From an uncultured Hellea sp. (GTDB lineage: Bacteria > Pseudomonadota > Alphaproteobacteria > Caulobacterales > Maricaulaceae): DNA of 64,000 bases. The position numbers were made by a program, and so were the translations under genes. A model generated the notes under the pieces. The model was not told the origin of the DNA, did no database searches, and was given only the letters and a program-made list of their open reading frames with translations. This document shows, in pieces, positions 20,484 to 31,243 of this stretch (positions within the stretch are counted from its first letter, which is position 1; each line of letters begins with the position of its first letter). Location: NCBI GenBank assembly GCA_938007935.1, contig CALLMD010000009.1, forward strand, positions 1 to 64,000, read 5' to 3'.

Positions 20484-21415
20484 CACCTGCCCTTCATGTC
20501 AAAGACTTGACGGTGTCATATGGAAGCCACCAAGCTTTACATCCTTTAGAATTAGATGTTTTGCCAGGTGAACTCATAGGTGTTATAGGACCTAATGGTG
20601 CAGGAAAAACTAGCTTTATCAAAGCCTTATGCGGCGTTGTTGAACATAATGGCCAAATTGATATTGATGGAACGCGCGTCATAAGACATCATAACCGTCA
20701 GAAACTGCTAGGACTCGTCCCTCAAGATATAGGTCTCTACCCTCATATGAGCACTAAGGAAAACCTTGAGTGCTTTGCCAAAATCATGGGACTTCCGCGT
20801 TCTAGTATAAAAGACGCTGTATCGCAGGCTTTAGAGGCTGTAGAGATGAGCGGGAAAGCTGACGTGCTGGTTAGCCAACTCTCAGGCGGCATGAAGCGCA
20901 GAATTAATGTTGCCGCCGCAATTATGCATGATCCAAAGCTTATCATTTTTGATGAACCAACAGCAGGCATAGATATTCCAGCCAGAGATACGGTGCATAG
21001 ACTCGCCCGTAAACTCGCAGAGCAAGGTATGGCCGTATTACTCGTCACACATGAATTAGAACAAGCTGAAGCCCTTTGTGATAAAGTTCTTATTTTGTCT
21101 GAGGGCAAAAAACTCGCATTTGACGCGCCCGCAAAGATTTTAGAAGCGAGCTTTGCAGGCCTACGAGAAGTCATGGTGCGCTACGCCACTTCGCCAACAG
21201 AAGAGTCGTTGCAAGCCATGAAACCTTTTGAATTTAGCCAAGCTGAACATCCAACGATTTGGACCGCCATGACCAAAGCCAGTGAAGTCTCATTTGTGTC
21301 CGCTTTTATGACGGCATTTCGTAATGGCGACCAACTCGTGCGCGAAATAAGTGTTCGCCGTCCTGGCCTGACATCCCTCATGCACCGTATTGAAAAGACG
21401 GGTGCATTACGATGA
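20480..21415 (+). CDS. ABC-2 type transporter ATP-binding protein
   Basis: A 311-residue ATPase with Walker A GPNGAGKTS near residue 37, Q-loop VPQDIGLYPHM near 77, signature LSGGMKRR near 135, Walker B KLIIFDEPT near 155 and switch His VTHELEQAE near 190. The C-terminal 90 residues are a DrrA/NodI-like extension. It pairs with the permease that follows through an ATGA overlap and powers export of some lipid, drug or polymer. Its place inside a carotenoid operon is unusual and is discussed as a finding. Confidence 0.9.
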   Translation: MTPALHVKDLTVSYGSHQALHPLELDVLPGELIGVIGPNGAGKTSFIKALCGVVEHNGQIDIDGTRVIRHHNRQKLLGLVPQDIGLYPHMSTKENLECFAKIMGLPRSSIKDAVSQALEAVEMSGKADVLVSQLSGGMKRRINVAAAIMHDPKLIIFDEPTAGIDIPARDTVHRLARKLAEQGMAVLLVTHELEQAEALCDKVLILSEGKKLAFDAPAKILEASFAGLREVMVRYATSPTEESLQAMKPFEFSQAEHPTIWTAMTKASEVSFVSAFMTAFRNGDQLVREISVRRPGLTSLMHRIEKTGALR

Positions 21416-22506
21416 TTTCGGCCATATTTAAAATTATGTGGCTTAGGCTCTGGCGCGATAAAGGCGCGCTTATTTTGGCCTTTGTTCTTCCGGGTTTTAT
21501 ATTTGCGATCTTTGCCGCTATTTTTTCCAATGCATCAGGGGGATCACTCGATTTACGTGTCTCTATGGCTTTAACGTCTGAGGCCCCTGCCAGCCAAGAG
21601 TTTGCTGATACTCTGCGCAAAGATGCTGAATTTACATTATCGACTGATGAAAACTGGACTGCGGATACAATCAAGACCCGCGTAAAGCTAGGACAAGATG
21701 ATGTTGGGCTAGTTATTGACGGTGATATTGCAAATCCAAACACACCATCACTCACAATAGTCAAAGACCCAAGTCGGGAGGTTGCGGCAACGGTTCTTAT
21801 GGGGCAATTAAGACAGCGGCTAGCTGCGAACGCCAATCGTGATGCGCCGAACATCTTTACCGAAATATCAGCGCTCCCTAATAACACGGAAACCGAGGTA
21901 ACAGACCCATCCGTAACCTATTACATTGGGGCGACCGCCATCCTCTTTTTACTCTTTTCAGCCATGCAAGGCGCGGCGATAAGTTTGGATGAAAGAAATA
22001 CTGGGATTTCTGATAGGCTTTTAGTGGGCCCTAAAGGGGCGAGCGCCATGCTAATCGGAAAGTTTTTATTCCTAACACTCATTGGAACTGTTCAAGCCGC
22101 CATCATTGTGGCCGTAGGGCATTTTGCATTCGGCGTTCCTATCTTTGAACATATTCCAAGTTTACTCTTGGCCTGTATGGGTTCGGCCGCCCTCGCCGCT
22201 TCTATTGCGCTCCTCGTTGCAAGCCTGACAGCAAATGCGGCTCAGATGAATACCGTCTCTACATTTATCGTCTTGTTATTCTCTGCCATAGGCGGATCAA
22301 TGGTGCCCCGTTTTATGATGCCTGAATGGCTACAATCATTGGGACGCTTTACGCCTAACCACTGGTCCATTGAGGCTTTCTACGGCATTTTAGCGCGGGG
22401 ACAAAGCGCGGCTGATTTGGTAATAACATGGAGCGTAGTCTTTGGCGGAGCGTTTATTCTGCTTTGTCTGGCTGCATTTATTTCGCATCGTATGATGAGA
22501 GTTTAG
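21412..22506 (+). CDS. ABC-2 type transporter permease
   Basis: A 364-residue membrane protein of the ABC-2/DrrB-like type. One N-terminal membrane helix (about residues 15-38) is followed by a periplasmic domain of about 140 residues. Five or six helices lie in the C-terminal half, including TYYIGATAILFLLFSAMQGAA and the QMNTVSTFIVLLFSAIGGSM region typical of ABC2_membrane_3 proteins. It forms the channel of the exporter with the preceding ATPase. Its TAG stop shares a base with the GTG start of crtW. Confidence 0.88.
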   Translation: MISAIFKIMWLRLWRDKGALILAFVLPGFIFAIFAAIFSNASGGSLDLRVSMALTSEAPASQEFADTLRKDAEFTLSTDENWTADTIKTRVKLGQDDVGLVIDGDIANPNTPSLTIVKDPSREVAATVLMGQLRQRLAANANRDAPNIFTEISALPNNTETEVTDPSVTYYIGATAILFLLFSAMQGAAISLDERNTGISDRLLVGPKGASAMLIGKFLFLTLIGTVQAAIIVAVGHFAFGVPIFEHIPSLLLACMGSAALAASIALLVASLTANAAQMNTVSTFIVLLFSAIGGSMVPRFMMPEWLQSLGRFTPNHWSIEAFYGILARGQSAADLVITWSVVFGGAFILLCLAAFISHRMMRV

Positions 22507-23243
22507 TGAAAACAGGATTAGAACAGCCTTTAGAAAATGCCAAAACAAGCACAGGTCTTGTATTTGCAGCTATAGTCATTTGCGGATGGGCAGCCGTACA
22601 TATTTATAGCGTTTTCTTTCATGCGCTAACAGCGCCCGTTTGGATTACCCTGCCCTTAATTTTAGTGCAATGCTGGCTGTATGCGGGCATGTTTATCATT
22701 GCGCATGATACCATGCATGGCTCCCTCACGCCCAATCACCCAAAACTAAATGCCATAATCGGCAAAACCATCATGTTTATTTATGCAGGTTTTGATTGGA
22801 GTTACATGCGAGACGCGCATCACGCCCATCATGATAATCCAGGGACTGCGCAAGACCCGGACTTTAACGCCGATGATCCCCACGCCTTTTGGCCTTGGTA
22901 TTATAAATTTTTCACGCAATATTTTGGGTGGCGTCAGATCTTGATTTTAGTTGGCTTTACCCTCGCCTATATTTTTATCTTTGGCGCGGATTACATTAAT
23001 ACAATCATCATGTGGGCAGTACCGGCTATTTTATCATCAGTGCAGCTTTTCTACTTTGGGACTTATCTTACGCATCGGCACCAAGATGCCTTCCCTGACC
23101 ATCATAATGCCCGAACAAATGACTATCCGAGATGGCTATCTCTTTTGACCTGTTTTCATTTTGGTTATCATCATGAGCATCATCTATACCCCCAAGAACC
23201 GTGGTGGCGTTTGCCATATCGAAAATTTGGAACAGGCGCATGA
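22506..23243 (+). CDS. crtW: Beta-carotene ketolase
   Basis: A 245-residue integral-membrane di-iron oxygenase. Histidine clusters HDTMH (near 65), HHAHHDNPG (near 105), THRHQ (near 195) and HHEHH (near 225) match the CrtW pattern, as do FYFGTYLTHRHQ and FGYHHEHHLYPQEPWWRLP. It adds 4-keto groups to beta-ionone rings, leading with CrtZ to astaxanthin-type pigments. The start is GTG, overlapping the permease stop; the open frame extends further upstream but only inside the permease. The family length is about 240-260, in agreement. Confidence 0.92.
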   Translation: MKTGLEQPLENAKTSTGLVFAAIVICGWAAVHIYSVFFHALTAPVWITLPLILVQCWLYAGMFIIAHDTMHGSLTPNHPKLNAIIGKTIMFIYAGFDWSYMRDAHHAHHDNPGTAQDPDFNADDPHAFWPWYYKFFTQYFGWRQILILVGFTLAYIFIFGADYINTIIMWAVPAILSSVQLFYFGTYLTHRHQDAFPDHHNARTNDYPRWLSLLTCFHFGYHHEHHLYPQEPWWRLPYRKFGTGA

Positions 23244-23695
23244 TAGGTAACTTACTCATTGTGATTGTCAGTATCATTGGCATGGAAATCTTCGCGCTTT
23301 ATTTCCATAAACACTTCATGCATGGGCGCGGATGGAATTGGCATGAAAGCCACCATGTTCATACGGATGGTTATTTTGAAAAAAATGATCTCTACGCAGT
23401 ATGTTTTAGCGTTATAGCCGCAGGCCTATTTATATCTGGCTCTCTTTGGTGGACACCGCTTTGGTATATTGCGCTCGGTTTTACGATTTACGGAATTCTC
23501 TATGGATTTGTGCATGACGGGCTCGTGCATCAACGCTGGCCTTTCCAAATCACGCCTAAGTCGGGATATCTAAAACGGCTTGTCCACGCACATCGTTTGC
23601 ACCATCACACTGTGACAAAAGAAGGTGCCGTATCTTTCGGGTTTCTTTATGCAGAAAGCCCTGAAAAACTGAAAGCTGTTTTGAAGTCCAAATGA
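23240..23695 (+). CDS. crtZ: Beta-carotene hydroxylase
   Basis: A 151-residue fatty-acid-hydroxylase-superfamily enzyme. Motifs are HKHFMHG (near 22), HESHH (near 34), HDGLVHQRWPF (near 95) and HAHRLHHH (near 117), the four His clusters of CrtZ. It hydroxylates position 3 of the beta-ionone ring. The ATG overlaps the crtW stop (ATGA at 23240), and the upstream open frame only reflects crtW sequence. Lycopene synthesis and cyclisation genes (crtB, crtI, crtY) are not in this window. Confidence 0.92.
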   Translation: MIGNLLIVIVSIIGMEIFALYFHKHFMHGRGWNWHESHHVHTDGYFEKNDLYAVCFSVIAAGLFISGSLWWTPLWYIALGFTIYGILYGFVHDGLVHQRWPFQITPKSGYLKRLVHAHRLHHHTVTKEGAVSFGFLYAESPEKLKAVLKSK

Positions 23696-24291
23696 GTTCA
23701 TTTGGCCCTGAAGAGCTTCTCGATTGTTATCGTCGCGGTGTGTTTCCTATGGCAGACTCCCGTGATGATCCCCGTATATTTTTAATGGACCCAGATGAGC
23801 GCGGAATAATTCCCTTGGACGGTTTACATGTGTCACGTTCACTCGCCAAATTTATGCGCAATATGACTTTTGACATTACCTATGATAAGGTCTTTGCCAG
23901 CGTTATTTCAAAATGCGCGGAAGCCGCCCCCGATCGTAAAAACACCTGGATTAATGCTGGTATCGAATATCTCTACACACACCTCCATGATTGCGGCAAC
24001 GCGCACTCTGTTGAGGTTTGGCATGAAGATGAACTCGTTGGCGGACTTTATGGTGTATCGATTGGCGGGGCCTTCTTTGGAGAAAGTATGTTTTCCCGAA
24101 AGACGAATGCAAGCAAAGTTGCGCTTGTGAAACTTGTGGAGCGCCTCAAGGCTGGCGGATACACCTTGCTTGATACGCAGTTTCTCACAGATCATCTGGA
24201 AACCATGGGCGCAATAGAAATTCCGCGAGAACAATATCAAAACCTTTTAAGCGAAGCCCTTAAAGTTAAGGCTCGCTTTCATCTTGCCTAA
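23692..24291 (+). CDS. aat: Leucyl/phenylalanyl-tRNA--protein transferase
   Basis: A 199-residue Aat-family enzyme: LLDCYRRGVFPMADSR near the start, RNTWINAGIEYLYTHL-type region near 82, VEVWHEDELVGGLYGVSIGGAFFGESMFS near 103-131 and LLDTQFLTDHLETMGA near 160. It attaches Leu or Phe to N-terminal Lys/Arg, marking proteins for ClpS-ClpAP degradation. It is coupled to crtZ by ATGA, probably a position of convenience rather than function. Confidence 0.93.
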   Translation: MSSFGPEELLDCYRRGVFPMADSRDDPRIFLMDPDERGIIPLDGLHVSRSLAKFMRNMTFDITYDKVFASVISKCAEAAPDRKNTWINAGIEYLYTHLHDCGNAHSVEVWHEDELVGGLYGVSIGGAFFGESMFSRKTNASKVALVKLVERLKAGGYTLLDTQFLTDHLETMGAIEIPREQYQNLLSEALKVKARFHLA

Positions 24292-24317
24292 CGCGCCAAC
24301 TCGTGATTATTTAAGTC

Positions 24318-25676
24318 ATGAAAAATCTACGTTTTACTCTTTTGGTTGCAGCTTCAATTACCTTACTCGGCGCATGCGGCGATAATCCTGATACGGAAAC
24401 AAAAACAGATGATGACAAAGCTACAGCCTTTGCCAGCACATATGCGCCCATGCCGTCAGAAACGACTCTAATTAAAAATGCGAGGATTATTGATGGTACT
24501 GGACAGGAATATGAAAATGCTAACCTTCTTTTAGTAGACGGAAAAATAAACGCTATTGGCGCAGATGCAAGCGGTGACGCCGCCGTAACAATCGATGCAG
24601 AAGGCCGCTACGTTACCCCGGGCATTATCGATATTCACTCACACCTAGGCAATTACCCGACACCCTCCGTAAGAGCGCATGGCGATGGGAACGAAGTAAC
24701 CTCACCTATTACCTCCGAAGTTTGGGCTGAGCATGGTGTTTGGCCGCAAGACCCCGGCTTTGATGAAGCGCTACAAGGCGGCGTGACGACGCTTCATATT
24801 TTACCGGGCTCGGCAAATCTTTTCGGCGGACGTGGCGTCACCTTACGCAATGTGCCCTCTCGCAGTGTTCAAGGCATGAAGTTTCCTGATGCGCCATATA
24901 CGATGAAGATGGCATGCGGAGAAAACCCGAAACGCGTTTATGGACAAAAAGGCGGACCAGGTTCGCGCATGGGCAATGTCGCCGGGTATCGGAAAAACTG
25001 GATTAAGGCGCAGGGCTATCAAAAGAAACGTGAAAAAGGCGGTGAAGACTTCCAACGTGATCTCCAGCTTGAAACGCTGGCGGATGTTTTAGAAGGTAAG
25101 ATTTTGGTGCAAATGCATTGCTACCGCGCGGATGAAATGGTGCAAATTTTAGATATCGCCAAAGAATTTGATTACAAAGTGACGACATTTCACCATGCAG
25201 TCGAGGCTTATAAAATTGGTGATATTCTCAAAGAGAACGATACATGCGCCGCCATGTGGGCCGATTGGTATGGGTTCAAGATGGAGTCTTATGATGGCAT
25301 CTTAGAAAATGTACCTTTTGTACATGCAGCTGGGGCCTGCGCAATGATCCATTCTGATGATGAAAACGGCATTCAAAGACTTAATCAGGAAGTGGCTAAA
25401 ACTTGGGCAAATGGAAATCGTGCGGGACTTAACATTTCAAAAGCCGAGGCGTGGAAATGGCTGAGCACACATCCCGCTAAGGCATTAGGTATATTAGACG
25501 AAACAGGCACACTCGAAGTTGGTAAACGCGCCGATATTGTACTCTGGTCAGATGATCCCTTCACAACTTACGCGCGGCCAGAAAAAGTTTTCATTGATGG
25601 AGCTTTATATTTTGACAAGGCAACGGGCCTGAAACCCAAAAGCGACTTCAGATTGGGATATGGGGAGATGGAATAA
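24318..25676 (+). CDS. Amidohydrolase family lipoprotein
   Basis: A 452-residue amidohydrolase (imidazolonepropionase-like branch). A lipoprotein signal ends at LLGAC. The metal-binding HxH is in GIIDIHSHLG near residue 96; QMHCYRADEM and TFHHAVEAYKI near 260-290 give the later His ligands; HSDDENG near 343 gives the final Asp. Typical for the fold is PAKALGILDETGTLEVGKRADIVLW. It should hydrolyse a cyclic amide or dipeptide in the periplasm. TAATG couples it to a second, degenerate amidohydrolase, and the two probably act together. Confidence 0.85.
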   Translation: MKNLRFTLLVAASITLLGACGDNPDTETKTDDDKATAFASTYAPMPSETTLIKNARIIDGTGQEYENANLLLVDGKINAIGADASGDAAVTIDAEGRYVTPGIIDIHSHLGNYPTPSVRAHGDGNEVTSPITSEVWAEHGVWPQDPGFDEALQGGVTTLHILPGSANLFGGRGVTLRNVPSRSVQGMKFPDAPYTMKMACGENPKRVYGQKGGPGSRMGNVAGYRKNWIKAQGYQKKREKGGEDFQRDLQLETLADVLEGKILVQMHCYRADEMVQILDIAKEFDYKVTTFHHAVEAYKIGDILKENDTCAAMWADWYGFKMESYDGILENVPFVHAAGACAMIHSDDENGIQRLNQEVAKTWANGNRAGLNISKAEAWKWLSTHPAKALGILDETGTLEVGKRADIVLWSDDPFTTYARPEKVFIDGALYFDKATGLKPKSDFRLGYGEME

Positions 25677-26950
25677 TGTCAGTGTTTAAATCATTTACCC
25701 TCTCGCTTTTATTGAGCGCAATCGCTCTGCCGGCTATCGCTCAGGATTATTTCATATCAAATGCCAAACTCGTCACAAATTCAGGTGACGGAATTATCAA
25801 TAATGCTGATATTATAATCCGTGATGGCAAGGTCGCCCAAATAGGTACCGGCTTGGTTGCTCCAGCTGATGCTGAATTTATCAAAGCAGATGGCAAATGG
25901 GTAACGCCTGGCCTGATTGCCCCATTCTCACAATTGGGTCTGGTTGATGTCGGCGCAGAAGACGCGACTAATGATATAAGTTCAAAGGACTCGGAAACAT
26001 CAATTAGTGAACTCGCGAGCGATAGTTTTAACCCCAAGGCAGTTTCAATTGCCAATACGCGCCGCGTGGGTGTTACGCATACGGTTATCTCTCCGCGCGC
26101 AGCCGGTGAGAGCATCTTTGGTGGTTCAGGCTTAATAGCCAACTTATCAGGTGAATTTGACTCAATCGAAAAAGAACAAGCGTTCATTTACGTCCAGCTT
26201 GGCGGACGCGGGACTTCCAATTCAGGCGGATCGCGCGCCTCATCTTTTCGTCAATTAAGAGCCGCGCTTGATGATGCTGGCGCTTATCCTTCACGCTTTA
26301 AGGGCCCGAATGATGGCGACGCCTTATCAAGGCAAGACGCGGCCGCGCTGGTTAAGGCCTTGCGCGGGCAAATGCCTTTGATAATTGCGTCAGACCGTGC
26401 TTCGGAGCTTTTAAACATTGTGCAACTTAAGTCCGATTACCGCAATCTGGATATCATGGTTTTAGGCGCAGCTGAAGGGTGGAAAGTCGCTGCTGACTTA
26501 GCCAAGGCCAAGATTAAAGTCATGGTGGACCCGCATGAAAATCTTCCTGCAAGCTTTGATCAAGTTGAAGCGCGTCTCGACAATGTGGTGCTACTCGATC
26601 AAGCGGGCGTTGATTATGTTATTACCAATGCGGGTGCTCTTGGTGTTTCCAAGCCTATGACCCTGACGCAACATGCGGGAAATGCCGTGGGGAATGGTTT
26701 GGATTGGAACAAAGCATTCTCTGCGATTACCGAAACACCCGCGAAATGGTTCGGTTTACCAAGCACTGAAGTTAGCACAGGCAAACCTGCAACACTTGTC
26801 GTGTGGGACGGTGACCCATTGAACGTGACATCAGCTCCAACTATGATGATGATTGATGGAAAAAACCAAAGCCTGAAATCAAGACAAACCGCTTTGAGAG
26901 ATCGCTATAATCCGGCGAATCAAGACACACGGCCTCATAAATACCGTTAG
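25676..26950 (+). CDS. Amidohydrolase-like protein lacking metal ligands
   Basis: A 424-residue exported paralogue with a signal peptide ending at AIAQ (about residue 22). The composite fold is clear (KWVTPGLIAPF, PAKWFGL, GKPATLVVWDGDPL). Where the first protein has DIHSHLG, this one has APFSQLGLVDVG: both histidines are gone. The later His and Asp ligands are not obvious either, so it is probably a non-catalytic partner. It ends 12 bases from the convergent gyrA stop. Confidence 0.8.
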   Translation: MSVFKSFTLSLLLSAIALPAIAQDYFISNAKLVTNSGDGIINNADIIIRDGKVAQIGTGLVAPADAEFIKADGKWVTPGLIAPFSQLGLVDVGAEDATNDISSKDSETSISELASDSFNPKAVSIANTRRVGVTHTVISPRAAGESIFGGSGLIANLSGEFDSIEKEQAFIYVQLGGRGTSNSGGSRASSFRQLRAALDDAGAYPSRFKGPNDGDALSRQDAAALVKALRGQMPLIIASDRASELLNIVQLKSDYRNLDIMVLGAAEGWKVAADLAKAKIKVMVDPHENLPASFDQVEARLDNVVLLDQAGVDYVITNAGALGVSKPMTLTQHAGNAVGNGLDWNKAFSAITETPAKWFGLPSTEVSTGKPATLVVWDGDPLNVTSAPTMMMIDGKNQSLKSRQTALRDRYNPANQDTRPHKYR

Positions 26951-26962
26951 AAATATATAGAT

Positions 26963-29737
26963 CTAGCTCTCTGACGTTGCTTCAGGCGTTTCTTGCCCAT
27001 CATCGTTGGCGTCTTCATCGTCATTATCTTCAATGCGCTCGACTGAAACCACGCGCTCTTGGTCTTTAACTCGGATAACTGTTACGCCTCGCGAAGAGCG
27101 TGAGACGATTCTGATATTCTTGACAGGACATCGAATAAGCTGGCCGCCATCTGTAACAATCATCAATTGATCTTCGTCTTGAATAGTGAAGCTTCTGACC
27201 AAGCGGGCATTGTCAGCGCCTTTGCGGGACAGCTCTTGGGCTGTTACGCCCTGCCCGCCGCGGTTCATACAGCGATAATCATAAGAAGAACTTCGCTTAC
27301 CAAAACCATCATCAGCGAGCGTTAAGAGGAATTGTTCTTTTCCACCAAGTTCACCTATGCGGTCCTCATTAAGTGAGCTTTCAATCTCTGTATCATCCGT
27401 CAACTCATCATCGCCCTCACCCAATGCACGCCGCATAGCATTAGCATGCTTCATGTACGCACGAGCTTCATCAGTTTCGACATCTACATGACGTAGCACA
27501 GCCATTGAAATGACTTCATCACCATCGGCCAGTTTAATACCGCGAACACCACTAGATGTGCGGCCAACAAAGCGGCGAACATCAGTAACCCGGAACCGAA
27601 TAGACTTACCCATAGCCGTCGTGAGCAAGAGATCATCATCTTCATCACACAGCCGGACATCAACGATGCCGTCACCTTCATCAGGCTTCATGGCTATTTT
27701 ACCGTTACGATTTACGCGCGTGAAATCAGCAAGACTATTTCGGCGTACTCCACCTGAACGTGATGCAAACATGATGTCGAGATTTGCCCAATCTTCCTCG
27801 TTCTCAGGCAGAGCCATAATCGAGTTAATGGTCTCATCTTGATCAAGCGGTAATAGGTTTACGAGAGCTTTACCGCGCGTCGCAGGGCCGCCCAAGGGAA
27901 GTTTCCAAACTTTGAGCTTATAGGCCATGCCCGTGGATGAGAAGAACAAGACTGGCGTATGTGTGTTAGCGACAAAGACTGTTGTAACGTAATCTTCGTC
28001 TTTCATCGACATACCAGCGCGGCCCTTGCCGCCCCGGCGCTGGGCGCGGTAAGTATCTAGGGCCGTGCGTTTTACATAGCCACTTGCTGTGACTGTGACG
28101 ACCATGTCTTCAACGGCAATGAGATCTTCATCTTCAAAGTCTTGACCGCCCTCTGTAAAGATTGAACGGCGCGGTGTTGCAAATTTCTCTTTAACTTCGG
28201 TCAGCTCATCACGAATAATCGTCTGGACGCGTTCACGCGATCTGAGAATATCTAAAAGATCGGTAATCGTGGCGGCGAGTTTTTCAACTTCATCCGTGAT
28301 TTCGCCCATACCAAGCTGTGTTAGCTTCATTAAGCGCATTTCAAGAATGGCTTTGGCCTGCTCTTCCGTGAGCTGAATAGTCCCGTCTTCATGTAAAATC
28401 GAACGTGGATCTGCGATAAGCTTAAGCATCGCTTCCATATTTTTAGCAGGCCATCTCTTTGATGTTAGCTTCTCACGTGCTTCCTTGGGGTTAGCTGAGC
28501 TGCGGATAATTTTGATTACTTCATCAATATTTGCGACAGCTGTGGCGAGACCAACCAAGATATGGGCCCGTGCGCGCGCTTTTGCGAGATCAAATTTGGT
28601 TCTGCGCGCAATGACTTCCTCACGGAAGCTTAAAAACGCCTCAATCATCTGGCGCACATTCATTTGCTCTGGCTTACCGCCATTTAGGGCTAGCATATTG
28701 GAACTAAAGTTCTGCTGAAGCTGTGAATAGCGATAAAGTTGATTTAAAACGACATCTGCAACGGCGTCGCGCTTAAGCTCGATGACAACCCGCATACCCA
28801 CACGATCAGACTCGTCACGAACAGCAGAGATTCCTTCGATGCGTTTCTCATTAACAAGTGACGCTATCTTCTTGATCATATGGGCTTTATTGACTTGAAA
28901 CGGGATTTCAGTGACGACAATTGCCATACGATCTTTGCGAATTTCTTCGACTTCTGCAACGGCGCGTAAGGTTACAGAACCTCGTCCCGTCAAGACTCCC
29001 TGTCGTGCACCAGAGCGCCCCATAATGAGCGCCCCAGTTGGAAAGTCAGGCCCAGGGATAATTTCGAGTAATTCTTCATCAGTCAGCGCGCCATTTTCTA
29101 ATATTGCAATACTGGCATCAATGACTTCGCCCAAATTATGCGGCGCTATATTTGTCGCCATCCCCACAGCAATACCGCCTGCGCCATTAACGAGGATATT
29201 TGGAAACCGAGATGGAAGAACGACGGGTTCTGTTTCTGAAGAATCGTAGTTTTCTTGGTAATTGACCGTATTCTTCTCAATGTCAGCGAGCAACTGGGCC
29301 GCAGGACGGTCCATACGAACTTCGGTATATCGCATCGCGGCAGGCGGATCGCCGTCAATTGAGCCAAAGTTCCCCTGCCCGTCGAGTAGAGGTAACCGCA
29401 TAGAGAAATCCTGCGCCATACGCACAAGCGCATCATAAACGGCGCTATCGCCATGCGGATGGTATTTACCAATCACATCACCCACAACACGAGCTGATTT
29501 CTTATAGGCCTTTTCACGGGTAAAGCCGTTCTCATGCATAGAATATAAGATTCTACGGTGAACTGGTTTCAAGCCGTCACGCACATCAGGAATAGCTCTC
29601 GAAACGATCACAGACATCGCATAATCGAGGTAGGAGCTTTTCATCTCCTCTTCGATTGTTATAGGTGAAATACCCTCGGGCAAGCCCTTTGGAGCTCCGT
29701 CTTCGTCCTCATCTGGAATATCTGTATCGTCGCTCAT
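26963..29737 (-). CDS. gyrA: DNA gyrase subunit A
   Basis: A 924-residue type IIA topoisomerase subunit. Catalytic Tyr137 is in [10 protein letters not shown]; the quinolone-determining region [10 protein letters not shown] keeps Ser98 and Asp102, equal to E. coli Ser83 and Asp87, so no common resistance change is present. The GyrA box QRRGGKGR near residue 575 shows true gyrase rather than topoisomerase IV. The C-terminal domain forms the DNA-wrapping beta-pinwheel, with an acidic insertion ([14 protein letters not shown]) and acidic tail. It introduces negative supercoils with GyrB. Confidence 0.97.
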   Translation of the reverse strand: MSDDTDIPDEDEDGAPKGLPEGISPITIEEEMKSSYLDYAMSVIVSRAIPDVRDGLKPVHRRILYSMHENGFTREKAYKKSARVVGDVIGKYHPHGDSAVYDALVRMAQDFSMRLPLLDGQGNFGSIDGDPPAAMRYTEVRMDRPAAQLLADIEKNTVNYQENYDSSETEPVVLPSRFPNILVNGAGGIAVGMATNIAPHNLGEVIDASIAILENGALTDEELLEIIPGPDFPTGALIMGRSGARQGVLTGRGSVTLRAVAEVEEIRKDRMAIVVTEIPFQVNKAHMIKKIASLVNEKRIEGISAVRDESDRVGMRVVIELKRDAVADVVLNQLYRYSQLQQNFSSNMLALNGGKPEQMNVRQMIEAFLSFREEVIARRTKFDLAKARARAHILVGLATAVANIDEVIKIIRSSANPKEAREKLTSKRWPAKNMEAMLKLIADPRSILHEDGTIQLTEEQAKAILEMRLMKLTQLGMGEITDEVEKLAATITDLLDILRSRERVQTIIRDELTEVKEKFATPRRSIFTEGGQDFEDEDLIAVEDMVVTVTASGYVKRTALDTYRAQRRGGKGRAGMSMKDEDYVTTVFVANTHTPVLFFSSTGMAYKLKVWKLPLGGPATRGKALVNLLPLDQDETINSIMALPENEEDWANLDIMFASRSGGVRRNSLADFTRVNRNGKIAMKPDEGDGIVDVRLCDEDDDLLLTTAMGKSIRFRVTDVRRFVGRTSSGVRGIKLADGDEVISMAVLRHVDVETDEARAYMKHANAMRRALGEGDDELTDDTEIESSLNEDRIGELGGKEQFLLTLADDGFGKRSSSYDYRCMNRGGQGVTAQELSRKGADNARLVRSFTIQDEDQLMIVTDGGQLIRCPVKNIRIVSRSSRGVTVIRVKDQERVVSVERIEDNDDEDANDDGQETPEATSES

Positions 29738-29774
29738 AGCACCGCTTGTGACTTGGAAAGTCCAATAGAATTAT

Positions 29775-29795
29775 CGCCGCTCGAATCGAGCGGCG
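29775..29795 (-). promoter_or_regulatory. GC-rich hairpin in the gyrA leader
   Basis: CGCCGCTC and GAGCGGCG form a perfect 8-bp stem around the loop GAATC, 38 bases upstream of the gyrA start. It has no T-tract on either side. It may be a leader structure or a weak terminator for the upstream TadG-like gene. Confidence 0.4.
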
Positions 29796-29874
29796 AAGCT
29801 ATAAGTTTTGTAGCATTTACTGTTGATAACAGCAAATAAATGAAGGGTTTTTATGGCTTTAGAGCCGAAGCTAT

Positions 29875-29896
29875 TTGTACCATGATTTTAGTACAA
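29875..29896 (-). repeat. Inverted repeat after the VWA-protein stop
   Basis: TTGTAC and GTACAA are 6-base arms around a 10-base spacer, just past the stop codon of the VWA protein. It could stabilise or end the transcript; no long T-tract follows. Confidence 0.3.
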
Positions 29897-29897
29897 T

Positions 29898-31142
29898 TTA
29901 GCTTTTTGTGCGAATAGTTAAGTTGGCAATCTCTTTACCAATACGTGCAAAAGCCTGCTTAAATGTTGTTTCATTTTCTGCATCAAAATAATATTCAGAC
30001 TTGTCAATTTCTTTTGCTTCTTTTGCCCTACAATGTCCAAGGGATTTACCACCGCCTGAATTGCCATTCGCCAATCCCAATGCATTGCCATTCTCACCAG
30101 GTTTTGCGCATTTATCATTTGGATTTTTGCTAAGCTCTTCAAAGCTTTCCATCTCAGGGTCGTCCGGTTTTTCAACACCATCATTCCAGGACGCGCAATC
30201 CAGTAGTAAGACTTCCCCTTTTTCAGGGGCCGCAAAAGCAATTGAAAACAGCTCTATACCGTCATTTCGCATCGTATTGCATATTTGTGCGGACTCCTCA
30301 TCCCAAAGAACCTGGTTATTGTCTCCATCTGTCATAAAGACAACATACTCTCTATGACTTGATTCAATGAAACTTGGGTCGTGTGTTTTTCTAAATTGGC
30401 GATCATCTCTAATTTGTTTATAAGCGCTCTCAAGAGCGGGCGTTGAATTCGTACCGCCATTTGCAAATAATGAGTTCACAGCTCCTTCCAAATGCGCCCA
30501 ACCCCAGTTCATAGCCTGCACATCAACGATGTCAGTATTATAGGCCGACATACCTGTTCTGATACTTTCCGGTAATAACGCAGGATTAGGTGTGCCAGCC
30601 TCAATCTCATCAAAGAGGATTTTCGTCGATTGCTTCAAGACATCAATTTTTGGCGCCCCAGAGCCCGCATTCCATCCCATTGAACCAGAAACATCCAGAG
30701 CAAACGCAATCGTAACAGGATCAACTTTTTCTGTTTTATAGGAGGCCGTGCTTTCAACATTAATATTTTGAATGTCCTGCCCCAACACCCCGCCAAAAAA
30801 CATGTTCATTTGGGTTGGAATTTGGACAGTCACTTCCTCAGCTTCATCATTAAAAGTAATAATCGAATTTGCCGAAATGGACTGATCCGTCAGACCTTTC
30901 TGATTAAAGAAAATGTTTTCCCGCACGCGTTCTTCCCTTTGAGAAAACTCGTTCCTCGCGCTATAAGCTCCAATTAGGGCTGCTGAATCTGCCATATCTT
31001 GTAATTGGGTTTTTAAACTTACCATGCGCGATATTTCTATCGCGCCGCCCCCAACAAGCATCAAAGCTCCCATAAAAATTGAGGCCATAATAGCAAAATT
31101 GCCATCAGTATTTTTATGATAGTGTTTTAATAAATACTTCAA
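29898..31142 (-). CDS. TadE/TadG-like protein with von Willebrand A domain
   Basis: A 414-residue protein. The N-terminus has a pilin-like membrane segment, NFAIMASIFMGALMLVGGGAIEISRM, which is the TadG/Flp pilus-assembly motif. A VWA domain begins near residue 140 with the MIDAS motif DVSGSMGWN and has further metal residues at GGTNST and MTDGDNNQ. Proteins of this type sit in the inner membrane with the VWA domain in the periplasm and belong to tight-adherence pilus machinery or act alone in adhesion. No other tad gene is adjacent. Confidence 0.82.
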   Translation of the reverse strand: MKYLLKHYHKNTDGNFAIMASIFMGALMLVGGGAIEISRMVSLKTQLQDMADSAALIGAYSARNEFSQREERVRENIFFNQKGLTDQSISANSIITFNDEAEEVTVQIPTQMNMFFGGVLGQDIQNINVESTASYKTEKVDPVTIAFALDVSGSMGWNAGSGAPKIDVLKQSTKILFDEIEAGTPNPALLPESIRTGMSAYNTDIVDVQAMNWGWAHLEGAVNSLFANGGTNSTPALESAYKQIRDDRQFRKTHDPSFIESSHREYVVFMTDGDNNQVLWDEESAQICNTMRNDGIELFSIAFAAPEKGEVLLLDCASWNDGVEKPDDPEMESFEELSKNPNDKCAKPGENGNALGLANGNSGGGKSLGHCRAKEAKEIDKSEYYFDAENETTFKQAFARIGKEIANLTIRTKS

Positions 31143-31243
31143 AGCACTTCCCCAACAAAATATAATTTTGAGAGGTAGTTACCCTTAATTTATTTATTTA
31201 AATTTAACTGAGCAGTGACCGCTGATTAACCAAGAATATAAAC